From an uncultured Caryophanales bacterium (GTDB lineage: Bacteria; Bacillota_I; Bacilli_A; Acholeplasmatales; Anaeroplasmataceae), in assembly GCA_946405105.1 (NCBI GenBank), contig CAMJFY010000010.1, positions 1 to 57,231 of the forward strand: 57,231 nucleotides of DNA, read 5' to 3'. Below the pieces are notes generated by a model. It made no database searches, was not told the origin of the DNA, and saw only the letters and a program-made list of their open reading frames with translations. How positions within the stretch are numbered: position 1 is the first letter of the stretch; each line of letters starts with the position of its first letter. Positions 46,100-54,224 of this stretch are shown here, one piece after another. A program made the translations under genes and the position numbers.

Positions 46100-47464
46100 C
46101 TAGCTCCTTAAATCCTTAATTTGAGCCTCAACAGATTCAATACCTGAAGCTCCAAGGCTTGTTCTCTTGAATGTACAAGTTTCTAAATTAATATAGCTAT
46201 ATACATCATTATCAAATAAATTAGAATAAGTCTTATATACATCTAATGAAACTTCTTCTAGTACTAAATTATTTTCAATACAATAAGCAACTATTGTACC
46301 TGAAATTTTATAAGCATCTCTAAATGCCATACCCTTTTTAACTAAATAATCTGCAAGATCTGTTGCGTTAATAAATCCTTTTGCAGCTGCTTTACGCATA
46401 TTTTCCTTATTAACCTTAATAGTTTGTAGCATAGGTGTAAATATTTTTAAGCATTGCTTAATTGTATCAACTGCATCAAATATTGCTTCTTTATCTTCTT
46501 GCATATCCTTATTATAAGCAAGTGGTAATCCCTTTAGCATTGTTAATAAAGTGACTAAATCACCATATACTCTACCTGTTTTACCTCTTACTAGTTCTGC
46601 AATATCAGGGTTTTTCTTTTGTGGCATAATTGATGAGCCTGTTGAATACGCATCATCTAAATCAATGAATTTGAATTCCCAGCTACAATGTAAAATAATT
46701 TCTTCTGAGAATCTTGATAAATGCATCATACAAAGACTGATGTCTGATGCTAATTCAACTACAGAATCACGATCAGAAACTGCATCTAATGAATTCATAA
46801 CTACACCATCGAAGCCTAAAGCATTAGCTACCATTTCACGATCGATTGGATATGTTGTTCCGGCTAAGGCACAAGCCCCTAATGGAGAATAATTCATACG
46901 CTTTAATGTGTCATTAAATCTTGAAATATCTCTCTTTAGCATATAAGCATAAGCTAATAAATAATTAGCATATGTAATAGGCTGTGCACGTTGTAGATGT
47001 GTATAGCCTGGCATAATTGTTTCCTTGTTCTTTTCTGCTAAATCTAGGATTGCGTTTAATAAATCCTTAGCTAATACTAATATTTCATTAATATCCTTTT
47101 TTAATTCTATCCTTATATCTAAGGCTACCTGATCATTTCTTGATCTTGAGGTATGTAATCTCTTACCAACCTCACCAATACGCTTAGTAAGCTCAGCCTC
47201 TACAAACATATGAATATCTTCAGCCTCTGGGTCTAAGCTTAAATCACCTGATTTAATATCAGCTAATATCTCAGCTAGCGTCTTACATATAAGGCTAGAA
47301 TCAGCCTTACTGATGATACCCTTTTGGCCAAGCATTGTTGCATGTGCAATAGAGCCTGTAATATCACTTTCAAACATTCTTCCATCAAATGATATAGAAG
47401 AGTTGAAATCATTCACATCTTTATTTTCTTCTTTTTGAAATCGTCCTGCCCACATCTTGGCCAT
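46100..47464 (-). CDS. argH: argininosuccinate lyase
   Basis: Last enzyme of the pathway: splits argininosuccinate to arginine and fumarate. 454 residues from the ATG at 47464 (MAKMWAGRFQ), with GGTGG upstream; the longer frame adds four residues. Fumarase-superfamily motifs are HTSRSRNDQVALD, MPGYTHLQRAQPI and the signature GSSIMPQKKNPDIAELV (about 275). It lies 21 bases after argG and 2 before argC. Confidence 0.97.
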   Translation of the reverse strand: MAKMWAGRFQKEENKDVNDFNSSISFDGRMFESDITGSIAHATMLGQKGIISKADSSLICKTLAEILADIKSGDLSLDPEAEDIHMFVEAELTKRIGEVGKRLHTSRSRNDQVALDIRIELKKDINEILVLAKDLLNAILDLAEKNKETIMPGYTHLQRAQPITYANYLLAYAYMLKRDISRFNDTLKRMNYSPLGACALAGTTYPIDREMVANALGFDGVVMNSLDAVSDRDSVVELASDISLCMMHLSRFSEEIILHCSWEFKFIDLDDAYSTGSSIMPQKKNPDIAELVRGKTGRVYGDLVTLLTMLKGLPLAYNKDMQEDKEAIFDAVDTIKQCLKIFTPMLQTIKVNKENMRKAAAKGFINATDLADYLVKKGMAFRDAYKISGTIVAYCIENNLVLEEVSLDVYKTYSNLFDNDVYSYINLETCTFKRTSLGASGIESVEAQIKDLRS

Positions 47465-47485
47465 AGAGTCCACCAACTTTCTTAA

Positions 47486-48718
47486 TTACTTTAAATTCTT
47501 ATTCTTTTCATTAACTAATGCTTGAACCTTAATTGGAAGTCCAAATAGATTAATGAATCCTGCTGAATCAGCTTGGTTATATGCTCCACCATCATCATCG
47601 AATGATGCAATGTCCATATTATGTAATGTCCAAGGAGATGTAATACCTGCAGGGATAATGTTACCCTTGTATAATTTTAACTTAACATCACCAGTAACAT
47701 GCTCTTGAGTCTTATCAACGAATGCTGATAAAGCTTCTCTTAATGGTGTATACCATAAACCATTGTATACTAAATCTGCAAACTTATCAGAAATTTGCTT
47801 CTTGTAATGACTAGTTTCCTTATCTAATGTAATAGATTCTAGTAATTCATGTGCTTCATAAAGGATAGTTCCACCTGGAGTTTCATAAACACCACGGCTC
47901 TTCATACCAACTAGACGGTTTTCAACGATATCTAAAATACCAATACCATTTCTTCCACCTAATTTATTTAATTCCCAAACTAAATCAACAGCGCCCATCT
48001 TCTTGCCGTTAACTGCTGTAGGAATACCCTTTTCGAAATGAATTGTTACATATTCAGGCTTATCAGGAGCTTGCTCTGGAGAAACACCTAACTCTAAGAA
48101 ACCTGGCTTATTGTATTGTGGCTCATTTGCTGGATCCTCAAGATCTAGACCTTCATGAGATAAATGCCATAAGTTCTTATCCTTAGAATAATTTGTTTCT
48201 CTTGAAATACGTAGAGGAATATTATGAGCCTCTGCATAATCAATTTCTTCATCTCTTGACTTAATATTCCATTCTCTCCATGGAGCAATAATCTTCATAT
48301 TAGGAGCGAATGCCTTAATAGTTAATTCAAATCTTACTTGGTCGTTACCCTTACCTGTACAACCATGACAAATTGCATCTGCGCCTTCCTTTAATGCGAT
48401 TTCAGCAATTCTCTTTGCAATAATAGGTCTTGCAAATGAAGTACCTAATAAATACTTCTCATATTTTGCACCAGCCTTAACAGTTGGGAAAATGAAATCC
48501 TCAACGAATTCCTTATTTAAATCCTCAATATATAATTTAGATGCGCCTGTCTTAATAGCCTTTTCCTCTAATCCATCAAGCTCATCTGCTTGTCCAACGT
48601 TACCAGATACAGCAATAACCTCACAGTTATTATAATTTTCCTTTAACCAAGGAATAATGATTGATGTATCTAATCCACCTGAATAAGCTAATACTACCTT
48701 CTTAATACTTTTATCCAT
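47486..48718 (-). CDS. argG: argininosuccinate synthase
   Basis: Joins citrulline and aspartate using ATP. 410 residues. The PP-loop is [16 protein letters not shown] (about 9-24); substrate-binding blocks are [26 protein letters not shown] and [25 protein letters not shown] supports the start. First gene of the operon argG-argH-argC-argJ-argB-argD-argF, behind a T-box and a second structured leader. Confidence 0.97.
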   Translation of the reverse strand: MDKSIKKVVLAYSGGLDTSIIIPWLKENYNNCEVIAVSGNVGQADELDGLEEKAIKTGASKLYIEDLNKEFVEDFIFPTVKAGAKYEKYLLGTSFARPIIAKRIAEIALKEGADAICHGCTGKGNDQVRFELTIKAFAPNMKIIAPWREWNIKSRDEEIDYAEAHNIPLRISRETNYSKDKNLWHLSHEGLDLEDPANEPQYNKPGFLELGVSPEQAPDKPEYVTIHFEKGIPTAVNGKKMGAVDLVWELNKLGGRNGIGILDIVENRLVGMKSRGVYETPGGTILYEAHELLESITLDKETSHYKKQISDKFADLVYNGLWYTPLREALSAFVDKTQEHVTGDVKLKLYKGNIIPAGITSPWTLHNMDIASFDDDGGAYNQADSAGFINLFGLPIKVQALVNEKNKNLK

Positions 48719-48747
48719 TTTTCTTTCCTCCTATACGTATTAATATT

Positions 48748-48946
48748 AAAAAAAAGCGTCTCAAATAAACATTTAAGAGACGCTTCATTTTGCGCGGTAC
48801 CACTCTTTTTGCATATCAAAATATGCCACCTCTAATTATTTCACCTACCTAGGCTCGTTTCAGATATCATTCATGCTATGCTTCCACCATTCACAGCTCT
48901 CTATAAATCCAAAATATCTTACTTTTCCTTTATCATCGGTGATATA
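48748..48946 (-). promoter_or_regulatory. T-box riboswitch upstream of argG
   Basis: GAGTGGTACCGCGC (48805-48792 on the minus strand) is the T-box that pairs with the tRNA end. A strong terminator follows (AAGCGTCTC 48754-48762 with GAGACGCTT 48777-48785 and a run of eight T). Stem I runs from 48942 to 48841, closed by TCACC/GGTGA, with the GATGA kink-turn, AGTA of the specifier loop, and AGAGAG and GGTGGAA of the distal loops. The 3' side of the specifier loop reads GAAACGAG, which contains CGA (arginine) and, in another register, ACG. Confidence 0.9.
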
Positions 48947-48957
48947 AAAGATTAATA

Positions 48958-48986
48958 AAGAAAAAAGGACTGTTGAGTCCTTTTTC
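48958..48986 (-). terminator. first terminator in the arg leader
   Basis: Stem AAAAAGGACT with AGTCCTTTTTT, loop of 4, T run on the minus strand. It lies before the T-box, so transcription of the arg genes must pass two terminators. Confidence 0.75.
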
Positions 48987-49105
48987 TTTGAAAGGACAAT
49001 AATTATGAATGACATAATATTGCTCTTTCATAATTATACTCAAGTTTATTTTATTAAACTATCTTTGCTAGGGTATCTATTAAGGAACCGGCCCAAAATA
49101 GATAC
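48958..49105 (-). other. structured leader segment upstream of the argG T-box
   Basis: On the minus strand, between the promoter and the T-box, four helices occur in order: a 9-bp stem 49105-49097 with 49081-49073 and a 15-base GC-rich loop; a 6-bp stem 49060-49055 with 49048-49043; an 11-bp stem 49037-49027 with 49009-48999; and an intrinsic terminator (48985-48976 with 48971-48961, then T). GTCCTTT at 48997-48991 can pair with the terminator's 5' arm, forming an antiterminator. No known riboswitch family is recognised. A short frame (ATG near 49030) runs through it but has no strong ribosome site. Confidence 0.6.
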
Positions 49106-49109
49106 TTCT

Positions 49110-49137
49110 ATTATAATACTTTAGTGTCTATTGTCAA
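49110..49137 (-). promoter_or_regulatory. promoter of the arg operon
   Basis: TTGACA (49137-49132), 16 bases, TATAAT (49115-49110) on the minus strand. Transcription would start near 49103, about 385 bases before the argG ATG. Confidence 0.85.
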
Positions 49138-49203
49138 TACTTTTAACCTTTGCGAAGCAACTAAAAGCGTTTTCATATATCCCTTATTATTATAAATAAT
49201 AAG

Positions 49204-49245
49204 TTTACATATCATTTTTTTAATGTTATAATGCTTTTTGGTGAT
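49204..49245 (+). promoter_or_regulatory. promoter and GGTGAT ribosome site of hslO
   Basis: TTTACA (49204-49209), 17 bases, TATAAT (49227-49232), then GGTGAT at 49240-49245 and the ATG at 49251. The leader should be only about 12 bases. Confidence 0.7.
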
Positions 49246-49250
49246 TTATT

Positions 49251-50117
49251 ATGGATAATTATTTACAAAAGGCATACTGTATGCACCAAACAGTAAGAAT
49301 ATATGCTGCTATTACTACTGAAATGGTTAGAAAGGTTCAAGATGATTTCAATATGTGGCCTACTAGCATTCAAGCATTAGGCAGAACATTAACAATTGGT
49401 GCTATAATGTCATGTACATACAAAAATGATGATTTTATTAATATTAAGGTAAAGGGTGATGGCCCTGTAGGACAAATAATTGTTGAGGGGCATGACGGTA
49501 AGGTTAGAGGCTGTGTAACTAATCCTGGAGTATTTTTACAAAACAATGATGGTTCTGTAAATGTTACTCATGGAGTAGGTGCTGGTGAAATCGAGGTTAT
49601 TAAGGATTTACACCTTCGCCAACCATTCTCTTCTTCTTGTGAGATAGTTGCTGGAGATATCGCAAATGATTTCACATATTATTTTGCAAAATCTGAACAA
49701 ATACCATCTTCTGTTGGTCTTGGTGTATCATTTACTAATGATTCAAAGGTTAAAGCTGCAGGAGGCTTCTTAATTCAAGTTATGCCAGGATGTAGTGATG
49801 AAGATCTAACTAAGCTTGAAAATAAGCTTAAAACATTAAAACCTTGTACAAAGATGATTGATGAAGGATATAATGCTGAAGATATCATTAGAGAAATAAC
49901 TGATGGTGATTATGAGCTATTAGAAACTAGAGAATTAAAATATGAATGTAATTGCTCATACGAAAGATTTGAAAATGGTCTTAGAACATTAGGTAAAGAA
50001 CAGCTATTAGATATCATTAATAATGATCACAAATGTGAAATAACTTGTAACTTCTGTAATAAGAAATATACATTTGATGAAAAAGGATTAATGAATATTG
50101 TTAATTCAATAAAATAA
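49251..50117 (+). CDS. hslO: redox-regulated chaperone Hsp33
   Basis: Holdase switched on by oxidation. 288 residues. The N-terminal domain (AYCMHQTVRIYAAITTEMV, KVKGDGPVGQIIVE, GEIEVIKDLHLRQPFSS) is followed by the zinc switch: the CxC of YECNCSYER and the CxxC of CEITCNFCNKKY, about 30 residues apart, plus the linker GLRTLGKEQLLDII. All four zinc cysteines are kept. Single-gene unit, divergent from the arg operon. Confidence 0.96.
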   Translation: MDNYLQKAYCMHQTVRIYAAITTEMVRKVQDDFNMWPTSIQALGRTLTIGAIMSCTYKNDDFINIKVKGDGPVGQIIVEGHDGKVRGCVTNPGVFLQNNDGSVNVTHGVGAGEIEVIKDLHLRQPFSSSCEIVAGDIANDFTYYFAKSEQIPSSVGLGVSFTNDSKVKAAGGFLIQVMPGCSDEDLTKLENKLKTLKPCTKMIDEGYNAEDIIREITDGDYELLETRELKYECNCSYERFENGLRTLGKEQLLDIINNDHKCEITCNFCNKKYTFDEKGLMNIVNSIK

Positions 50118-50151
50118 GCGATGCAAATAAAACGCATCGCTTTTCTTTTTT
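50115..50151 (+). terminator. terminator of hslO
   Basis: Stem AAGCGATGC (50116-50124) with GCATCGCTT (50134-50142) and a T-rich run; the hslO stop lies at the base of the stem. Confidence 0.8.
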
Positions 50152-50192
50152 TCTTTAAATGTCTCTATAATACTATAATACTATCTTTAAAC

Positions 50193-50744
50193 TTATTTAG
50201 ATGTTTGAATATAATTATCAATATTTTGATCGCACAAATATTTAATGTTACTATTGCTATAATTATATTCATTAAGATCAAAATAATCGTCATCATAATC
50301 AAAAGATATTTTATTTAATTCGTTTTCAAAATCTTGTGAGAATGATTTTATTAAACCAATTACTGTGTTTTTTAAATCCTCAATTTCTTTTTTATATTTA
50401 ATAATATCCTTTTTGTGCTCGTCAAAGCCAAATATAATTGATATAGTTTTATAACCAAATACGACCGCAAAAAATGCACCCGCTAATGGAATAGCGCCAC
50501 CAGGAAAAAGTGTAAATCCCCAATAAGGTTCTTTCTCTAAAATACTAGGATCATGGTTTGTGAAAAACCAAATATAATAATAAATACTAGCACCAAGAAC
50601 AGCTGCAGACAATAAAAACAGCCAAATGCCAATCATTAATCCTTTTGTTCTTTCATTTCTTTCATCAAATATTTTATCGCAAAGCTCATCTATTTTTTCG
50701 TTTGTAGTATTAATTATTTTTAAATATCTTACATCAGTAATCAT
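50193..50744 (-). CDS. two-helix membrane protein with flanking coiled coils
   Basis: 183 residues. A short charged helix (NTTNEKIDELCDKIFDERNE) is followed by two membrane helices (about 38-62 and 83-105) joined by a loop (HDPSILEKEPYWGFTLFPGG), and then a helical tail (EHKKDIIKYKKEIEDLKN) ending in acidic and Asn-rich sequence. Its start overlaps the stop of the 50741 gene by 4 bases. No family recognised; the pair probably forms a membrane-tethered coiled-coil complex. Confidence 0.65.
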   Translation of the reverse strand: MITDVRYLKIINTTNEKIDELCDKIFDERNERTKGLMIGIWLFLLSAAVLGASIYYYIWFFTNHDPSILEKEPYWGFTLFPGGAIPLAGAFFAVVFGYKTISIIFGFDEHKKDIIKYKKEIEDLKNTVIGLIKSFSQDFENELNKISFDYDDDYFDLNEYNYSNSNIKYLCDQNIDNYIQTSK

Positions 50745-51760
50745 AGTATAACACCACTCATTCTATTTACATATTCATAGTCTTGAAGCATTTTTTCACA
50801 TGAATCATTTTGTCTTTCAATCAAAGAATTAGTTAGTCTACTTGCATCAATTATTTCATCATTTTGCTTAATAATAGATGATAAACTGATTCCTAGTGAT
50901 TCCATTTCATTATTTAAACTATTTAATTGACTATTTAAATTAGTAAAACCCACATCAAGGTGATTACAAATACTATATTTTGCATCATTAATTGAATTCT
51001 TTATTTCATTTGTAGAATATTGAATAGCCCTACAAATTGTCTTAACAGCATCATTTAAAACACCAACTAATTCCTCATGTCTCAACTGTGTATCAACTAA
51101 GTTTAAAGCATCTTTAATTGAATCTGATCTACCTGTTTCAATGTAATAATAAATGTACTCTAATTTATCAAAGTCACTTGCATTTAGAAAATCCTTACTA
51201 TCTTCACATAATGACTTATACATTAATTCTATTTTTTGCTTAGTTATCTTTAAATTCTTTTGTATTCCATTATAGTATTGATCTGTTTTCGATTTCAATT
51301 CGTTAAGTGATTCAAGTGATTTCTTTTGATTATCCAAACCTGTATCCCTTAAGGCAATTGCTTTCTCTAAATATTCCTTTTGCTTCTCAATACTATTTTC
51401 ACAAGATGCAATATTACTATCCACTTTTTCTATTAATAGTTTATTTATCTCATCTTGTTTTTCTTCTAAATATCCATACTTAATGTTTTTATTTAAAATA
51501 TCAGACTTAATATTATTTAATTGCTTCAAATTATTTGTCCTAACGTTAATGCTCTTTCTTGTTTCTTCGATGTAATCATCTATCGATTTTAAATCTTCCA
51601 CATATACTTTTGACGATGCTATATTAAACTTTTTGTTAAATTCTTTATACTCATTTTTATATTTCATTACACCATATTCATATTGCTCGCATCTTACGCT
51701 TATATCGGAAATTACAGCTTTTATATAAAGAATCCTTTCCAAAATTTCTTTCTTTTCCAT
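50741..51760 (-). CDS. long coiled-coil protein, partner of the 50193 gene
   Basis: 339 residues, soluble, almost all predicted coiled coil with repeating hydrophobic spacing (SVRCEQYEYGVMKYKNEYKE; KEYLEKAIALRDTGLDNQKK; NLNSQLNSLNNEMESLGISL). No ATP-binding motif. The build recalls phage-shock or toxic-anion-resistance helper proteins, but no specific family is recognised. AGGAGG supports the start, and the next gene overlaps its stop by 4 bases, implying co-translation with the membrane protein. Confidence 0.65.
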   Translation of the reverse strand: MEKKEILERILYIKAVISDISVRCEQYEYGVMKYKNEYKEFNKKFNIASSKVYVEDLKSIDDYIEETRKSINVRTNNLKQLNNIKSDILNKNIKYGYLEEKQDEINKLLIEKVDSNIASCENSIEKQKEYLEKAIALRDTGLDNQKKSLESLNELKSKTDQYYNGIQKNLKITKQKIELMYKSLCEDSKDFLNASDFDKLEYIYYYIETGRSDSIKDALNLVDTQLRHEELVGVLNDAVKTICRAIQYSTNEIKNSINDAKYSICNHLDVGFTNLNSQLNSLNNEMESLGISLSSIIKQNDEIIDASRLTNSLIERQNDSCEKMLQDYEYVNRMSGVIL

Positions 51761-51903
51761 ATTGTCCTCCTTAATAAATGTTATTAAAATGTAAACCGCT
51801 TAAAAGATAAATTTTTATTAATTGTTTTTAAATTATCGCTCTTTTTCTTTATTATAGCATACTTTTTATTATTACAAATAAATTATTAGATATTACATTA
51901 TTA

Positions 51904-51937
51904 AATAAAAAAATAAAAAGGCTATAAAAATAGCCTA
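51904..51937 (-). terminator. terminator after the exonuclease gene
   Basis: Stem GGCTAT (51920-51925) with ATAGCC (51930-51935) and a T-rich run on the minus strand. It closes the alaS unit; the exonuclease stop lies in the stem. Confidence 0.75.
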
Positions 51938-52831
51938 ATTTATTTTAAATGTTTCAATCATTTTATCTCTATATTTATTTTCTAATATATCCTTTTTAAA
52001 TGCTAGAAATACTAATCTAGTTGCTTCTGAATCTGCTAGAGCATTATGAATTTGAACATCTGTATTATCATAATATACTGATAATAGCTTAAATAATCCT
52101 GGATCATTTTTTAATTCATAATATGTCTTAATTAATTGACATAAATTAATAAATCTTGTTTTATTATTTAATGATTTAACATTATTAATATCATATGATT
52201 CATTTAAAACAATTTTATCATTTCTACCATAAATAATTATTGATGGATCATATTTAAATAATACATTATTAAATTCATTATAGAAATCATTATAAGGTAT
52301 ACATTTTTCAAAGAAATCTTTTGATGTAATACCTAAGAAATCTTCCGCTCTTTTTGTTAATTCCTTATTAACACTTGGCTTAACATAATTTGAATATTGG
52401 TAAATAATATTGTTATTATCATCACAAATTTCAAATCCAGCCTGAATTATTTCTGTAACAAAGCCTTTACCTCTAAATGTATAAGAAGGCATTGTCATTT
52501 CTAAATCTAAAAACATTGTATTTCCTAAATTATTTAAGAAATCATATAATGATTTATCTAATGCAATTTTGTCATAATATATTGTTCTATCATATTTGCC
52601 AATTGCTTCTAGCTTATATACAAATGATACCTTATATGCAAGATAATTACCTTTCTTTGATAAAATATTTTCATCATATTCTAAATCAATCCAGTTATCC
52701 TGATATAAATATCTTTTAAATGTGTTCATTTGGCTATTTTGAAAATAGAAAAACTTAATTGATTTATAGCACTTAATACCTATTATTTTGTGATCTAATT
52801 CAAGCATGTGAATTAAGCCTCTTATTCTCAT
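51935..52831 (-). CDS. DEDDh-family exonuclease (RNase T/DnaQ-like)
   Basis: 298 residues from the ATG at 52831 (MRIRGLIHML), with AAGGG 9 bases upstream; the TTG at 52837 is the longer alternative. The N-terminal 110 residues are a separate beta-rich domain of unknown fold. The exonuclease domain has LDLEMTMPSY (first acidic pair), the middle Asp near IIIYGRNDKI and HNALADSEATRLVF with the catalytic His and last Asp. This matches KapD-like 3'-5' exonucleases; an RNA substrate is likely but not shown. 17 bases after the methyltransferase gene. Confidence 0.85.
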   Translation of the reverse strand: MRIRGLIHMLELDHKIIGIKCYKSIKFFYFQNSQMNTFKRYLYQDNWIDLEYDENILSKKGNYLAYKVSFVYKLEAIGKYDRTIYYDKIALDKSLYDFLNNLGNTMFLDLEMTMPSYTFRGKGFVTEIIQAGFEICDDNNNIIYQYSNYVKPSVNKELTKRAEDFLGITSKDFFEKCIPYNDFYNEFNNVLFKYDPSIIIYGRNDKIVLNESYDINNVKSLNNKTRFINLCQLIKTYYELKNDPGLFKLLSVYYDNTDVQIHNALADSEATRLVFLAFKKDILENKYRDKMIETFKIN

Positions 52832-52848
52832 AACCAAAATCCCTTCAT

Positions 52849-53448
52849 TTATTTTTTAACAGATATACTCATACCATCACCTATATCATATATAGATGTA
52901 TGATATTTATCATTATTTAATAGATATTCATGGAATTCATTTAGCTTTCTAATTAAGCCTCTAACTCCTCTTGAATAGCTATCAATATTTTCTACATCAC
53001 TAACTAATCCATGGAAATACATATTATCGCATACTACTACTCCTTCATCATTTAATAAAGGTGTATAGATATCAAAGAATTTATGATATTGTGCTTTAGC
53101 AGCATCAATAAATATTAAATCAAATTTAATATCCTTAACATCATCTAATGCTTCTAATGCATCTTTAAATATAATATGAATATTATCCTCTAAATTAGCC
53201 TTTTTGATATTACTAATTGCAAGATTATACATTTTTTCGTCTCTTTCAATTGAATAAACATTAGAATTGCATACTCTTGCCATTCTAATTGCTGAATAAC
53301 CAATTGCGCTACCTATTTCTAGGATGTTCTTTGGTTTTTTTATTCTTATTACAGATTCTAAAAATGATAATCCTTCATCAATAATAATTGGTACACTATT
53401 TTCCTTAGCATATTGTTTAAGCTCTAATTCTAAGGAATCAAATACCAA
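52849..53448 (-). CDS. SAM-dependent O-methyltransferase (YrrM type)
   Basis: 199 residues from TTG at 53448, directly after the DUF1292 stop. The open frame extends 39 codons further, but that extension is only another frame of the DUF1292 Cys-rich tail, so it is excluded. The class I fold shows ILEIGSAIGYSAIRMA (SAM motif, about residue 43), VYSIERDEKM, FDLIFIDAAKAQYHKFF and VCDNMYFHGLV, as in the catechol O-methyltransferase-like group. In Firmicutes such genes (yrrM, trmR) follow alaS; TrmR methylates 5-hydroxyuridine in tRNA, so that role is plausible. Confidence 0.88.
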   Translation of the reverse strand: MVFDSLELELKQYAKENSVPIIIDEGLSFLESVIRIKKPKNILEIGSAIGYSAIRMARVCNSNVYSIERDEKMYNLAISNIKKANLEDNIHIIFKDALEALDDVKDIKFDLIFIDAAKAQYHKFFDIYTPLLNDEGVVVCDNMYFHGLVSDVENIDSYSRGVRGLIRKLNEFHEYLLNNDKYHTSIYDIGDGMSISVKK

Positions 53449-53449
53449 A

Positions 53450-53791
53450 TTAGTTTTCAAAGTCTTCACAGTCCTCACAGCCTTCACATTCACTACAGCT
53501 ACTGCAGTTTCCACCACATCCACCGCAGCCTTCATATGCCTTCTTGTTTTCTTCAGCATAATCATTTAAAAGCTCTTCAAGCATAGCCCATTCTTCATCT
53601 GATTCAATCTTTTCTAATGTGCCATTCTTGTCATCACTTGATACATATGCAGCTGCAGAAATTTCCATTGTATCTCTAACCTGGAAAACTACATAATCTT
53701 TATTAAATTCGTCTGAATGATAAGTAAAGAAAATATCAGCAACAATTTCTTTACCATCATCACGAACTAATGTAATAGTACGATCTACCAT
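53450..53791 (-). CDS. DUF1292 (YrzB-like) protein with cysteine-rich tail
   Basis: 113 residues. The first 85 or so form the DUF1292 domain (ITLVRDDGKEIVADIFFTY, DYVVFQVRD, EEWAMLEELLNDYAEE), a small beta protein always near ruvX and alaS in Firmicutes. The last 25 residues are an unusual tail with eight cysteines in CGGC, CSSC, CEGC and CEDC-like steps, likely to bind metal. AAGGAG supports the start. 10 bases after ruvX and 1 base before the methyltransferase start. Confidence 0.88.
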   Translation of the reverse strand: MVDRTITLVRDDGKEIVADIFFTYHSDEFNKDYVVFQVRDTMEISAAAYVSSDDKNGTLEKIESDEEWAMLEELLNDYAEENKKAYEGCGGCGGNCSSCSECEGCEDCEDFEN

Positions 53792-53801
53792 ATTATTCTC
53801 C

Positions 53802-54221
53802 TTAAAAGCTTATTTTGTCCAAATAATTTTGTAATATTACTACAGCTGCCATTTCATCCTTTTTATTATGTCTATCTTTTCTTTTAACATTACCAGAAAT
53901 CATAGCTCTATCAACTATTACAGTTGTTAGTCTTTCATCCTCTAATATTACCTTAATATTTGATTTTTCTTCTATTTTATTTTTAAAATCAATTGAGATT
54001 TGAGCTCTAACACCGGCATCACCATTCATATGCTTAGGATATCCTAAAACAACAGTTGTTACCTTTTCCTTATTACAAATCTCTATTGTTTGATTAATTG
54101 CATAATCATAATCGTCATCTTTAAATCTTAGAGTATCATAGCTTCTAGCTAAAATACCTAATTCATCAGAAATTGCGATACCTAATGTTCTTGAGCCTAA
54201 ATCTAATCCAATGTATTTCAT
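53802..54221 (-). CDS. ruvX: Holliday junction resolvase RuvX (YqgF)
   Basis: 139 residues with the RNase H-like fold. The first acidic motif is YIGLDLGSRTLGIAISDE, followed by VVLGYPKHMNGD and LEDERLTTVIVDRAMI, all typical of YqgF/RuvX. The family has roles in 16S rRNA 5' processing and possibly junction cleavage. GGGAG supports the start. It lies 3 bases after alaS. Confidence 0.95.
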   Translation of the reverse strand: MKYIGLDLGSRTLGIAISDELGILARSYDTLRFKDDDYDYAINQTIEICNKEKVTTVVLGYPKHMNGDAGVRAQISIDFKNKIEEKSNIKVILEDERLTTVIVDRAMISGNVKRKDRHNKKDEMAAVVILQNYLDKISF

Positions 54222-54224
54222 TAA

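Noticed and set aside
48931-49030. Leader peptide inside the arg leader as classical attenuation
   Set aside because: The frame starting near 49030 has no cluster of arginine codons and only a weak ribosome site.
53451-53565. N-terminal 39-residue extension of the methyltransferase
   Set aside because: It is an alternate-frame reading of the Cys-rich DUF1292 tail and has no relation to the methyltransferase fold.
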